Shown here: positions 7,871 through 16,653 of the stretch, one piece after another
How the letters are laid out: each line of letters opens with the position of its first letter
How positions within the stretch are numbered: the stretch's first letter is position 1
NCBI GenBank assembly: GCA_964571815.1
Contig: CAZNDN010000046.1
Coordinates: 1-26,766 of the forward strand
Length of the DNA: 26,766 nt
Origin: CAZNDN01 sp964571815
GTDB taxonomy: Bacteria > Fibrobacterota > Chitinivibrionia > Chitinivibrionales > WJKA01
Direction of reading: 5' to 3'
Translations under genes and position numbers: made by a program
Notes under the pieces: generated by a model
What the model was told of the DNA's origin: nothing
The model's database searches: none
The model's input: only the letters and a program-made list of their open reading frames with translations

Positions 7871-9529
7871 ATGGACAAACGCTACGTTATCGGCCTCGAC
7901 TACGGCACCGATTCGGTGAGGGCCGTGGTTATTGACGCGCTGAGCGGTACGGAGGAACTCAGCGAAGTTGCCGAGTACCCACGGTGGTCGGAGGGGAAGT
8001 ATTGTGATCCCGGCGCCAACTGTTTCCGTCAGCACCCCCTCGACTATCTCGACGGTCTGGAGCGGACGGTCAAGGCCGTCCTGGCCCGTCTTCCCGCGGG
8101 CGGTGCCGGGAAGGTGGCGGGGCTGGGTATCGATACGACCGGCTCCACCCCGGCGCCGGTGGACCGTGACGGGCAGGTCCTGGCGCTTAAGGATGAGTTC
8201 AAGGACAATCCCAACGCCATGTTTGTCTTGTGGAAGGATCACACGGCGGTGGCGGAGGCCGGGGAAATCAACAACCACGCCCGTTCATGGGGCGGCGTCG
8301 ACTATACGCGGTACGAAGGAGGCATCTACTCCTCGGAATGGTTCTGGGCCAAGATACTGCACGTGCTGCGCGAGGATGAATCGGTGCGCTCGGCCGCCTA
8401 CTCATGGGTTGAGCATTGTGACTGGATGCCGGCCGTGCTTACCGGAGTCACCGATCCTCTGACATTGAAACGAGGTCGCTGTTCGGCCGGGCACAAGGCC
8501 ATGTGGCACGAGTCGTGGGAAGGGCTGCCGTCGGAGGATTTCCTTGCCGGTCTCGATCCGCTCCTGGCCGGTCTTCGCGAGCGGCTCTACCGTGATACGT
8601 ATACTGCCGATGTTTCAGCCGGCGGGCTGTGCCGGGAATGGGCCGAGCGCCTCGGACTGCCCGAGGGAACCACGGTTGCCTGCGGCGCGTTCGATGCGCA
8701 CATGGGCGCGGTGGGGGGCGGAATCCGCACCGGTGTGCTGGCCAAGATCATGGGCACATCAACCTGCGACATGCTGGTGGCTCCCCCCGACGTAATCGGT
8801 GACAAGCAGGTCAGGGGTATTTGCGGCCAGGTGGACGGTTCGATCATCCCCGGGATGACCGGCCTCGAGGCCGGGCAGTCGGGGTTCGGCGATGTGTATG
8901 CGTGGTTCGTCAACCTTCTCTCCTGGCCTCTCGATGCGGTTGGCGGTGATATCCCCGCCTCGCAGCGAACCGCGGTGACATCGCGCATCCTCGAAACCCT
9001 GAGTGAAGAGGCCGGCAAGATACCGATCGAGGAGACCGGGCTGCTGGCGCTTGACTGGCTCAACGGGCGGCGAACGCCCGACGCGGATCAGAGCTTGAAG
9101 GGAGCGATCGCCGGGCTGCGTCTGGGAAGCACGGCTCCCAAAGTATTCCGTGCGCTCGTGGAAGCAACAGCGTTCGGCGCAAAGGCAATCGTGGACCGGT
9201 TTATCGACGAGGGAGTCGCAATCGACGAAGTCGTCGCGTTGGGGGGGATCTCGCAAAAATCTCCGTTTGTCATGCAGGTGAGCGCCGATGTGCTCAACAA
9301 GCCGATACGGGTGGTGGCTTCGCAGCAGGCGTGTGCGCTTGGCGCGGCCATGTTCGCGGCAACCGCCGCTGGAGTCTATCCCGATATCGAGGCGGCTCAG
9401 AAGGCAATGGCATGCGGATTCAGCACAGTGTACAAGCCCGATCCCGGTGCCGCCTCGGCTTACGCGGAGCGGTATAAGCAGTACGCGGAGCTGGGTTCGA
9501 CGCTGGAGAACCAATTGCGTCGCCTCTGA
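7871..9529 (+). CDS. araB: Ribulokinase (FGGY family, AraB type)
   Basis: This 552-residue protein is near the 566 residues of E. coli AraB. AraB-type motifs are present: GLDYGTDSVRAVVID at the N-terminus (phosphate loop), GIDTTGSTPAPVD, FVLWKDHTAVAEA, MGTSTCDMLV and GGISQKSPFVMQVSADVL. It phosphorylates L-ribulose to L-ribulose-5-phosphate with ATP; members accept several ketopentoses. GGGAGGAG precedes the ATG. It lies 22 bases after rhaA and 26 bases before araD, in the order expected for an operon. L-rhamnulose phosphorylation is conceivable given the neighbour but not shown. Confidence 0.93.
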   Translation: MDKRYVIGLDYGTDSVRAVVIDALSGTEELSEVAEYPRWSEGKYCDPGANCFRQHPLDYLDGLERTVKAVLARLPAGGAGKVAGLGIDTTGSTPAPVDRDGQVLALKDEFKDNPNAMFVLWKDHTAVAEAGEINNHARSWGGVDYTRYEGGIYSSEWFWAKILHVLREDESVRSAAYSWVEHCDWMPAVLTGVTDPLTLKRGRCSAGHKAMWHESWEGLPSEDFLAGLDPLLAGLRERLYRDTYTADVSAGGLCREWAERLGLPEGTTVACGAFDAHMGAVGGGIRTGVLAKIMGTSTCDMLVAPPDVIGDKQVRGICGQVDGSIIPGMTGLEAGQSGFGDVYAWFVNLLSWPLDAVGGDIPASQRTAVTSRILETLSEEAGKIPIEETGLLALDWLNGRRTPDADQSLKGAIAGLRLGSTAPKVFRALVEATAFGAKAIVDRFIDEGVAIDEVVALGGISQKSPFVMQVSADVLNKPIRVVASQQACALGAAMFAATAAGVYPDIEAAQKAMACGFSTVYKPDPGAASAYAERYKQYAELGSTLENQLRRL

Positions 9530-9555
9530 GCGGGCGGCGTTGGAGGATACCGTTT

Positions 9556-10284
9556 ATGTCCGAAAGCGATCGTCTTGATGTGCTGAAGAAACAGGTGTAC
9601 GAAGCGAACATGTGGCTCGTGGAGTACGGGCTTGTGATCTCCACGTTCGGGAATGTCTCGGGTATCGATCGGGAGAGCGGTACTGTGGTGATCAAACCCA
9701 GCGGTGTTTCCTACGACGATTTGTCGCCGGAGAATATGGTCTGTGTCGATCTGCAAAACCGGATCATCGGCGGCACCTACGCACCGTCGTCGGACACCCG
9801 CACGCACGTGATGCTGTACCGGAACTTCGCCGATATCGGCGGCGTGGTACATACACACTCGAAATGGGCGACGGCGTGGGCCCAGGCTCACGCCCCGCTT
9901 CCGTGCCTGGGAACCACGCACGCCGACGTGTTCCATGGTACGGTGCCGTGTACGGCGTTGATCACCGACGAGCAGATTGCGCGGGATTACGAGGAAGAAA
10001 CCGCGGTGCAGATACTGGAGACATTCAAGGACCTTGACTACCGGAGCATGCCGGCGGTGCTGGTCGCTTCGCACGGCCCTTTCTCCTGGGGAGAAGATCC
10101 CGGCAAGGCCGTATACAACAGTCTGATCCTGGAATACGTGGCCGAGATGAATACCGTGAGTTTTCAAGTAAACCCCCGCGTCAAAGAGATAAAACGGACC
10201 CTGCTCGACAAGCACTACCTGCGCAAGCACGGCAAGAACGCCTACTACGGGCAACGGAACGCCGGGCGGGGTTCGAACCGCTAA
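9556..10284 (+). CDS. araD: L-ribulose-5-phosphate 4-epimerase
   Basis: This 242-residue class II aldolase-fold enzyme has the phosphate-binding IKPSG (46-50), SSDT with D80, the zinc pair HTH (H99, H101), GTTHAD with the catalytic-type Asp124, and SHGPF with zinc ligand H173. These equal the E. coli AraD residues D76, H95, H97, D120 and H171. It converts L-ribulose-5-phosphate to D-xylulose-5-phosphate, joining the sugar to the pentose phosphate pathway. GGAGG (9542-9546) lies 9 bases before the ATG. A rhamnulose- or fuculose-phosphate aldolase role is less likely because the AraD-specific blocks are intact. Confidence 0.94.
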   Translation: MSESDRLDVLKKQVYEANMWLVEYGLVISTFGNVSGIDRESGTVVIKPSGVSYDDLSPENMVCVDLQNRIIGGTYAPSSDTRTHVMLYRNFADIGGVVHTHSKWATAWAQAHAPLPCLGTTHADVFHGTVPCTALITDEQIARDYEEETAVQILETFKDLDYRSMPAVLVASHGPFSWGEDPGKAVYNSLILEYVAEMNTVSFQVNPRVKEIKRTLLDKHYLRKHGKNAYYGQRNAGRGSNR

Positions 10285-10363
10285 TCTATCGTTTTTCGGA
10301 GCGGATCGGCCCGGGGAGCCACTGCCGCGGCATCCGCGTCACACCACAACAAGAGGAATCCGC

Positions 10364-12469
10364 ATGCAGGCAACCAACGAGACTTCGACCTCACCAGTAG
10401 TAACGACCGGCACGGAATACATTCGCGTTGGTGTGGATCAAGCCGGCCGGCTTCATGAGCTTATCAACGCCGAAACCGGAATCAACTATGCCGGCGGGGA
10501 ACTTCTGTGGCGTCTCTACTATACGAAGGGGTTGTACGAACAGAATGAGATCAATGCCGACGCGTGCCGGGGAAAGCTGGAGCGGATCGAGCGCGGGCTG
10601 CGGCTGCAGTACGAATCGCTTCCCTCGGTCGACGGGGACCTGGCGATTTCGCTGACCATCGAGGTGCACGTTGAAGAGAACCGGAGCACGTGGACAGCGA
10701 CCGTTCGCAACGACACGCAGGACATTACCGTCAAAGAGCTGCAATTCCCGCTTATCGGAAGATTGAACGTAGCGGGCCACTCCCTGATCACGTCTTCACG
10801 CGGCGGGCAGCGTCACGACGACCCCGTTGCGTTCGCGCGGCAGGGCGCTCGCGCTCCCTATTGCGACGAAGACTACCTGGGGGTTCAGAACCAGCAGATG
10901 TATCCCGGTGTTGATGCGGCAAGCAACTGTTTCGTGTTCGACGGCGGACCGCACGGACTGTACTGCGGCAACCACGACGACACCTTTCGCAATACCGTAC
11001 ATCTGTACCGTACCCTGGGCGGGGATCTGGAAACCGGCTTTGTCAAGCACCTGTTCCTGCGGCCGGGTCAATCGATAACCCTGGGCGATTTTGTTCTTGC
11101 TCCGTACGCCGGGACCTGGCACACGGCCGCGGAGATCTACCGCGCGTGGGCAGGCACCTGGATGAGTGCGCCGCCGGCTCCCGCGTGGATCAAGGATTTC
11201 TACGGATGGCAGCGCCTGATTATGCGACATCAGAACGGCGAAATCCTGTTTCCGTACGACTCGATGCCGCGCATTTATGAGGAGGGGGACAAAGCCGGGG
11301 TCGACACACTGTTCATGTTCGGGTGGTGGCCGCACGGCATGGACCGCATGTATCCCGACTACGTGCCCGATCCGGATATGGGCGGCGAGGAGGGGCTGCG
11401 GCGCGGTATCGCCGATTTCCGCAAGCGCGGCGGGAAGGTCATCCTGTACGCCAGCGGCAGGCTTGTCGACCGACAGTCGGCGTGGTTTCAACGTCACGGC
11501 GAGAAGTGCGCGCTCAAGACACGCTCCGGGGCCGTAGTGGGCGATTCATACCTGTTTTCAAACCGGTGCAGTTTCGAGCGCTGCTACGGGGCGGTAGAGC
11601 TTGCGGCCATGTGTCTGGATACTTCGGAGTGGATCACGGTGCTTGAATCGGTGGTGGACAAGGCCGTGGAGTACGGATGTGACGGCGTCTTTTTCGATCA
11701 GCTCGGACTGCAGGAGTATCCATGTTACGACACGAATCACGGGCATGACGTGCCGAATGTGACACAGTGGAAGGGCAAGCGGAAGGCCCTGGCGCACCTT
11801 CGGGAGTACGCCCGGAAGCGCGATCCGGACCTGGCTTTCGGCGCCGAAGTATTCGCGGACTGTATTGCCCCGTACTGTGATTTTTTCCACGGCATCTATC
11901 ACGGAAACCTCGATGCCGACAACGACTGGGCGGCCGGCGGGGAGAAACCGCACGTAACGAATTTTGTCGATTGGATGCGGTACGTATATCCGGAGGTCGT
12001 GATTTCCGACCGTGACATCAGGGACCGTCAGGATATCCCGCGGCGCGTGAACCATGCGCTGCAGCGGGGATTGATTCACGACATCGAGATCTACCGCTGC
12101 AGGAAAACGATCGCCGAAGTGCCGGAGTATCAGACGTATCTGAGATCGATTAACGACCTGCGACGTCGTCACCACGATCTGCTTCGGCGGGGAACGTATC
12201 GGGACACCAGGGGTTTTGCCTGGGATGACCGGGAGGCCGATGCGAGGGCATTTGTCGCGGGGAACCGCATGGCGGTGGTGGTTTGCCAGAGTCACCGGGA
12301 GCGGGTGAGTGGTTCCCTGCGCGTGCCGGGGTATCGGTATGCGGGTTTTGATTGCGTGAATGAAGCGTCGGTGGAGGACGGCGGAGAGGCTCAGAAGGTT
12401 GTGCTGGGAAGGCACGGGCTGGCTGTCGTGTTGTATGAACGATCGAAGAATAGCGGTAGCCGGCGGTAG
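10364..12469 (+). CDS. Putative glycoside hydrolase-like TIM-barrel protein (DUF6259-like)
   Basis: This 701-residue protein has no signal peptide. Residues 1-270 form a beta-rich region like the N-terminal super-sandwich of retaining glycoside hydrolases. Residues 280-600 look like a (beta/alpha)8 barrel (GVDTLFMFGWWPHGMD near 312-326, GGKVILYASGRLVD, YGCDGVFFDQLG, AFGAEVFAD), with a small beta domain at the end. D445 and E495 are plausible catalytic carboxylates by position in strands 4 and 5; this is inference. The pattern fits the DUF6259 family as I know it, whose substrates are undefined. The position after araD suggests cytosolic cleavage of an oligosaccharide or glycoside that releases sugars for the cluster. 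It ends in TAG, and the same frame stays open for 33 codons into the next gene. Confidence 0.75.
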   Translation: MQATNETSTSPVVTTGTEYIRVGVDQAGRLHELINAETGINYAGGELLWRLYYTKGLYEQNEINADACRGKLERIERGLRLQYESLPSVDGDLAISLTIEVHVEENRSTWTATVRNDTQDITVKELQFPLIGRLNVAGHSLITSSRGGQRHDDPVAFARQGARAPYCDEDYLGVQNQQMYPGVDAASNCFVFDGGPHGLYCGNHDDTFRNTVHLYRTLGGDLETGFVKHLFLRPGQSITLGDFVLAPYAGTWHTAAEIYRAWAGTWMSAPPAPAWIKDFYGWQRLIMRHQNGEILFPYDSMPRIYEEGDKAGVDTLFMFGWWPHGMDRMYPDYVPDPDMGGEEGLRRGIADFRKRGGKVILYASGRLVDRQSAWFQRHGEKCALKTRSGAVVGDSYLFSNRCSFERCYGAVELAAMCLDTSEWITVLESVVDKAVEYGCDGVFFDQLGLQEYPCYDTNHGHDVPNVTQWKGKRKALAHLREYARKRDPDLAFGAEVFADCIAPYCDFFHGIYHGNLDADNDWAAGGEKPHVTNFVDWMRYVYPEVVISDRDIRDRQDIPRRVNHALQRGLIHDIEIYRCRKTIAEVPEYQTYLRSINDLRRRHHDLLRRGTYRDTRGFAWDDREADARAFVAGNRMAVVVCQSHRERVSGSLRVPGYRYAGFDCVNEASVEDGGEAQKVVLGRHGLAVVLYERSKNSGSRR

Positions 12470-12568
12470 GAGACCGGAGCCGACCGCGGCACCACCCGGA
12501 GACCGGCGTGTGCGCATCGGGGCGGACTGCAGTCCGGCGACAAAGATTTTCCGCGGAAGGATACTGAA

Positions 12569-13975
12569 ATGGCATTGCCCGAGAAATGGATACGGCGAGT
12601 GACCGAGCTGGTAGGTGAGAAGTACGTGGTGAGTGAGGGCTCCACCCTTGAGGCGTACGCTCACGATGAATTCGCGTTGGAGTCGATTGCGGTGCTGCCG
12701 CGGGCTGTGGTGATGCCCGGATCGGAAAGCGAAGTTGCCGATGTGGTGAGGGCGTGCGCGGATCACGGAATTGCGGTTACGGCACGCGGCGGCGGGACCG
12801 GGTTGTCGGGAGGATGCAATCCCGCGCCCGGGGGCGTTGTGATTTCACCGGTAAGGCTCAACAGGGTCGTGGATACGGACACGGTGGATCGAACAATAGC
12901 GGTTCAGGCGGGTATGACCCTTCAGCAGTTGTATGCCGAGGTGAAGCAACTGGGCCTGTTCTTCCCTCCGCATCCCGGTGACGAGGGCGCGTTTGTGGGA
13001 GGCGCGGTAGCGGCCAATGCCGGCGGCGCCCGGGCCGTGAAATACGGGACCGTCAGACGGTTCGTGTGCGGCATGCGAGTGGTGTTGCCCGACGGCAGTG
13101 TTTCCGTGTTGGGGGGGAAACTCCTGAAGTCCAGCACCGGGTACCATTTGAAGGACCTTTTCATCGGCTCCGAGGGAACGCTGGGCATTATCACCGAGGT
13201 TACCCTGTCGCTGATGCCGCCGCCGGCCTATTCGACAACGCTGGTGGCGCCGTTTGATTCGATCCATAACGCAATCGAGGCGGTTCCGGCAATCATGCAG
13301 TCCGGCAGTATCCCCTGTGCCGTCGAGTTTATCGAACACACAGTGCTGAAATGCGCCGAAAAGAAGCTCAATCGCAGTTGGCCCGCCCGCTCGGGGACCG
13401 CATCGTTGATGATCATCCTTGACGGCAAATCGGAAGAGACGGTGATGGAGGATGCCGAGGCACTGGCCGGCGTGCTCGAGGAGGCGGGTGCGGGTGACGT
13501 GCTGGTGGCGGAGGAGTCGGCAAAACAGGCCGAAATCCTCGAAATGCGCAGTATTCTCTACGAGGCGCTGCGGGAGGCAACCGTGGAGCTGTTTGATATC
13601 TGCGTACCGGTTTCTCAGATCGCGGGCCATGTCGATTTCGTGCATGAGTTGGAGCAAAGGCACGGTTGTTGTCTGCCGACTTACGGTCATGCGGCCGACG
13701 GGAACGTGCACACGCATTCGTTGCGCAGGAGATTAACCGAGGGCGAATGGGGTGAAGAGCTTCCGAACTGGGAGCATGTGCACGAGACTGTGCGGGAAGA
13801 GATCTATCGCGATGCAATTGCACGCGGGGGCGTAATCTCCGGTGAGCACGGTATCGGGACGGTCAAGCGCGATTTCCTGATTGAATCGGTTGGTGAGGTT
13901 CAGGTGGAACTGATGCGGATGATCAAGAAAGCGATTGACCCGCGGGGAATCATGAATCCGGGGAAGGTCGTGTAG
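12569..13975 (+). CDS. glcD: FAD-linked D-2-hydroxyacid (lactate/glycolate) dehydrogenase, GlcD type
   Basis: This 468-residue protein has an N-terminal PCMH-type FAD-binding domain (SEGSTLEAYAHDEF, ARGGGTGLSGG near 72-82, HPGDEGAFVGGAVAANAGG, GSEGTLGIITEVTL) and the FAD-oxidase C-terminal domain with PTYGHAADGNVH and GGVISGEHGIG, ending NPGKVV as in the family. It oxidises D-lactate, glycolate or a related 2-hydroxyacid to the 2-oxoacid, passing electrons to partner proteins (GlcE/F or an electron-transfer flavoprotein) that are not in the window. GGAAGG lies 8 bases before the ATG. The lactate racemase next door makes D-lactate the most likely substrate. The stop is TAG at the expected family length, which shows TAG works as a stop here. 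Confidence 0.92.
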   Translation: MALPEKWIRRVTELVGEKYVVSEGSTLEAYAHDEFALESIAVLPRAVVMPGSESEVADVVRACADHGIAVTARGGGTGLSGGCNPAPGGVVISPVRLNRVVDTDTVDRTIAVQAGMTLQQLYAEVKQLGLFFPPHPGDEGAFVGGAVAANAGGARAVKYGTVRRFVCGMRVVLPDGSVSVLGGKLLKSSTGYHLKDLFIGSEGTLGIITEVTLSLMPPPAYSTTLVAPFDSIHNAIEAVPAIMQSGSIPCAVEFIEHTVLKCAEKKLNRSWPARSGTASLMIILDGKSEETVMEDAEALAGVLEEAGAGDVLVAEESAKQAEILEMRSILYEALREATVELFDICVPVSQIAGHVDFVHELEQRHGCCLPTYGHAADGNVHTHSLRRRLTEGEWGEELPNWEHVHETVREEIYRDAIARGGVISGEHGIGTVKRDFLIESVGEVQVELMRMIKKAIDPRGIMNPGKVV

Positions 13976-14109
13976 GCCGCCGGCGGCGGAAGACTCACCG
14001 GTCGGAATACCGTGCGGCAGGCTGGTCGCGTGGCTCGGTCACCTCCCGGGTTTTGAAGAGAGCAACTGAAGCGGCGCGCTCCCGGTGCGTGTGCCGATGC
14101 CGAGAGGAG

Positions 14110-15288
14110 ATGGGTACGGCAACATCGACGAAGACGGTGGCGATTCCCTACGGAACGTCGTCGCTGCCTCTGCACATACCCGCCGGCTGTCGGGTCTTGA
14201 GCGGGAAGGCGGCTCGTCCGACGGTTTCGACGGCTCGCAGCGTGCAGCGGGCGCTTGCCAAACCGATCGGGTGCGGTCCGCTTGAGGATATCATTCGCCG
14301 GAGGGGCGCCCGCCGGGCGGTGGTTGCCCTGTCGGATATGACGCGTCCCGTGCCCTATCCGCGGTTCCTGCCGCTGCTGCTTGCCCGGATTGAGCAGGCG
14401 GGGATTGCCCGCAACCGTATCACGCTGGTGATTGCCGCCGGCATGCACCGTCCCATGACCCGGAGCGAACAGGAGAGCTGCTACGGCAGAGAGACGGTAC
14501 GGAACTACCGCATCGTTAATCACACCGCGGTCAATCCGCGGTCGGTGGTGGACACGGGTAAAAAAACGCCTTCCGGTGCACGGCTTTTCGTTAACCGTCA
14601 TTTCGTCGAGGCCGATATTCGTATCGTGACCGGCTTGATCGAGCCTCATTTCATGGCGGGGTTCAGCGGGGGGCGGAAAGCGGTGGTGCCCGGGCTGGTG
14701 AACCTGGATGCTATTCAGAAGTTTCACGGGTATCGTATGCTAAACCATGCCCGGGCGGCCAACGGTGTGGTCGAAGGCAATCCGGTGCACCGTGAAGCGC
14801 TTGGCGGCGCGCGCGCTGTCGGAGTCGATTTCGCGGTCAATGTAACCATCACGCACGATCGCCGGCTTTCGGGCGTCTTTGCCGGTGAGCTTGATGCATC
14901 GTGGCGCGCGGGTGTCGAAGCGGTTCGGAAGCAGGTTATGGTATCGGTCGGGCGCACCTTCGATCTGGTGGTTACCTCCGGCGGCGGCGCGCCGTTGGAC
15001 AGGACGTTCTACCAGACCGTTAAGGGCATGGTTGCGGTGCTTCCCTTGTTGCACCGGGGTTCACGTCTTCTGATCGCAAGTGGTTGCGCTGCCGGCATTG
15101 GATCTCGTGAGTATCGCGAGCTTCTCTTCAGATACCGCGGTGACTACCGATCATTTATCAGAGACTGCAAATCGGCCGACAGGGTACTTCGCGACCAGTG
15201 GGAGTATCAGATGCAGTGCAAAGTCCTCCAGAGCGTGGGGGTTGAGGGTATTCGCTTGCTTACTGACGGTATTCCTCTTGCGCGGTAG
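14110..15288 (+). CDS. larA: Nickel-dependent lactate racemase LarA, truncated by in-frame TAG
   Basis: ATG 14110 is preferred over TTG 14053 because family homology begins at KTVAIPYG, just after it. LarA blocks are intact: SDMTRPVPY, AAGMHRPMT (His), IEPHFMAGFSGG followed by RKAVVPG (His, and the Lys that carries the nickel-pincer cofactor), YQTVKGM (Lys) and RDQWEYQ (Trp). The enzyme interconverts L- and D-lactate; relatives act on other 2-hydroxyacids. The frame stops at TAG 15286-15288 after 392 residues, but the family's C-terminal strand continues in the same frame downstream, so the protein lacks about 47 terminal residues. Activity is doubtful. The start follows a close GAGAGGAG. No larB, larC or larE is visible. 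Confidence 0.85.
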   Translation: MGTATSTKTVAIPYGTSSLPLHIPAGCRVLSGKAARPTVSTARSVQRALAKPIGCGPLEDIIRRRGARRAVVALSDMTRPVPYPRFLPLLLARIEQAGIARNRITLVIAAGMHRPMTRSEQESCYGRETVRNYRIVNHTAVNPRSVVDTGKKTPSGARLFVNRHFVEADIRIVTGLIEPHFMAGFSGGRKAVVPGLVNLDAIQKFHGYRMLNHARAANGVVEGNPVHREALGGARAVGVDFAVNVTITHDRRLSGVFAGELDASWRAGVEAVRKQVMVSVGRTFDLVVTSGGGAPLDRTFYQTVKGMVAVLPLLHRGSRLLIASGCAAGIGSREYRELLFRYRGDYRSFIRDCKSADRVLRDQWEYQMQCKVLQSVGVEGIRLLTDGIPLAR

Positions 15289-15432
15289 CGTCTCATGAGC
15301 CTTCTGCCGTGCGAGATCGGCCGTGCGGGGCCCGCGGAAGGCCTGCAGCGGGCATTTGACGAACTCTCGGCCGGTGTATCGCCTCGCGGCATCGCGATTG
15401 TTCCCCAGGGACCCTATCTCGTCCTGAGATAA
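15289..15432 (+). pseudogene. Detached C-terminal segment of larA after the TAG
   Basis: In the same frame as larA and straight after its TAG, 47 codons run to TAA 15430-15432. They encode RLMSLLPCEIGR, then GLQRAFDELS and RGIAIVPQGPYLVLR. This matches the end of Lactobacillus LarA as recalled (ELAKTLDEAMEKAYAR, then KVTVIPDGLGVIV). With the stop replaced by one residue the protein would be 440 residues, against 424 in that LarA. ATG 15295 could start a 45-residue peptide but has no clear ribosome site. The likely reading is a nonsense mutation or base error, less likely recoding. Confidence 0.75.
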
Positions 15433-15817
15433 TCGTCAAAGCGTGGTTGGGTAGGGTTGGCCGAATCGAGCAATGGCTTCAGGTAAACTATGTTTTAAAC
15501 GGTTTGGGATGGCTTTGTCTCGATATACCGCTCGATGAGCGCACGATTGAATGGGGTGATTCGCGGCGAGAATAGTGGGAAAAAAGAAAATGTACCACGC
15601 TCCGGCCTGCGGTAGTCTATATTTTTTAAATTACGGTTGGATTAGCAAAAGGCCGTTGTCGGGCGCCTCAAGCGCTTAAGCAGTTGAATTGATTTCGGAA
15701 AGACAGCGGGAAGTGCGCAGTGTGCCGGGGACTCGGGGGAAGGCATTCACGGCGACGGGCTCGGCTTGAGAATGGTACCGGGCGCTTCCCTTCATATCAT
15801 ACCCATCAGAGGAAGGA
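15433..15817. other. Non-coding stretch between larA and the NYN gene
   Basis: No credible gene is seen in these 385 bases. The middle is unusually AT-rich for the window (15618-15640, beginning TATATTTTTTAAATTA) and could hold a promoter for the NYN gene; TATATT at 15618-15623 would serve as a -10, but no good -35 is found at the right distance. No T-tailed terminator hairpin is seen. It marks the end of the sugar cluster. Confidence 0.45.
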
Positions 15818-16462
15818 ATGGCCATGGTCGATCACGAGCCGAGGCGTCTCTGGCTGATAGATGCCGGCTACTTGTTCAATGCTCAGCATTCGGTCTACGA
15901 AGACTATCACTTTGACTATCGTAAACTGCGCGAAAAGATCGAAGAGACTCTCGGCCCGGTATGGCGCGCCTACTACCTGAACTCGACACGGACGCCGCCG
16001 ACAGGGGAGCAGAGCATGTTCCACGCATGGCTGCAGTCGGCCCGGCCCCGGGGACCCAAAATCATCACCAAGCTCTATGCGCTGAAACAGGTTCGTGCCG
16101 ATTTCGCCTACTGCGAGCAGTGCGGCAGGAAGGTCAAGCTGCGTTGCCCTGCCGGAAACGGACACCATATCAGCAACAAGCAACAGAAGGGTGTTGACGT
16201 CGGCATTGCCACACTTGCCCTGACCCACCGGGACAAGTACGACGTGCTGCTACTTTCTTCCGGCGACGGCGACCTTCTTGACATGATAGAGTTTCTCTCG
16301 GAAGACGGAAAGCGGATCGAGCTGGCCGTCTTCCACAGCGGCGTATCCACCGACCTTCAATCACGAGCCGACAGCATCATGTGGATCGATGAGTTTCGTG
16401 AGGATGTCAAGCGTGAGGAAGGGGAGGACGCTCAGCCGTACGATTCGGTAGACGCGGAGTAA
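15818..16462 (+). CDS. NYN-domain (PIN-like) putative ribonuclease with zinc-knuckle insertion
   Basis: This 214-residue protein (212 if ATG 15824 is used, which sits better after AGAGGAAGG) has the NYN/LabA-type fold. LWLIDAGYLF carries acidic D15, QKGVDVGIATLAL carries D127, and LLLSSGDGDLLDMIEFL carries D150 and D152, giving the usual metal-binding acidic cluster. The end of the domain shows a typical Ser-x-x-Leu-x-x-x-Ala-Asp pattern. Between strands is an insertion with CEQCG (C99, C102), C110 and H116/H117, which could bind zinc. Relatives are thought to be nucleases acting on RNA, but this protein's role is unknown. It is monocistronic, with its own upstream AT-rich region, and converges on the GH38 gene. 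The C-terminus is acidic. Confidence 0.83.
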   Translation: MAMVDHEPRRLWLIDAGYLFNAQHSVYEDYHFDYRKLREKIEETLGPVWRAYYLNSTRTPPTGEQSMFHAWLQSARPRGPKIITKLYALKQVRADFAYCEQCGRKVKLRCPAGNGHHISNKQQKGVDVGIATLALTHRDKYDVLLLSSGDGDLLDMIEFLSEDGKRIELAVFHSGVSTDLQSRADSIMWIDEFREDVKREEGEDAQPYDSVDAE

Positions 16463-16618
16463 CTGCCGTCGCCGAATCCGTGCCCCTCGCGACACACGCG
16501 GAACTATCGACATCGCGTGGTGAGCGATGTCCGGAGGCGTGCCCGGGCCTTGGGCCGGCACTCGTGGCCCGCCGACTACCCGGGGAGTGCTCGACTCCCG
16601 CCGTTTCCTTTGGGCAGG

Positions 16619-16647
16619 GGGCCCGCCGGGTGCAGGCCGGCGGACCC
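16619..16647. terminator. Strong GC hairpin between convergent genes, no T tract
   Basis: GGGCCCGCCGG (16619-16629) pairs with CCGGCGGACCC (16637-16647), 10 of 11 positions matching, around a 7-base loop. It sits just past the stop of the minus-strand GH38 gene and about 155 bases past the NYN stop. There is no T run on either side, so it may stop transcription with Rho or only protect 3' ends. The position in a convergent gap supports a bidirectional role. Confidence 0.5.
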
Positions 16648-16653
16648 GTCACT

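Noticed and set aside
12467..12571. TAG read-through that would fuse the DUF6259-like protein to GlcD
   Set aside because: The 33-codon linker has no homology, glcD has its own ribosome site and ATG, and frame agreement by chance is one in three.
11558..12766. 402-codon minus-strand open frame
   Set aside because: It runs antisense to the DUF6259-like gene and the start of glcD, with composition typical of a shadow frame.
16619..16647. Classical intrinsic terminator
   Set aside because: The stem is strong but no T tract follows on either strand, so only a weaker terminator-like call is made.
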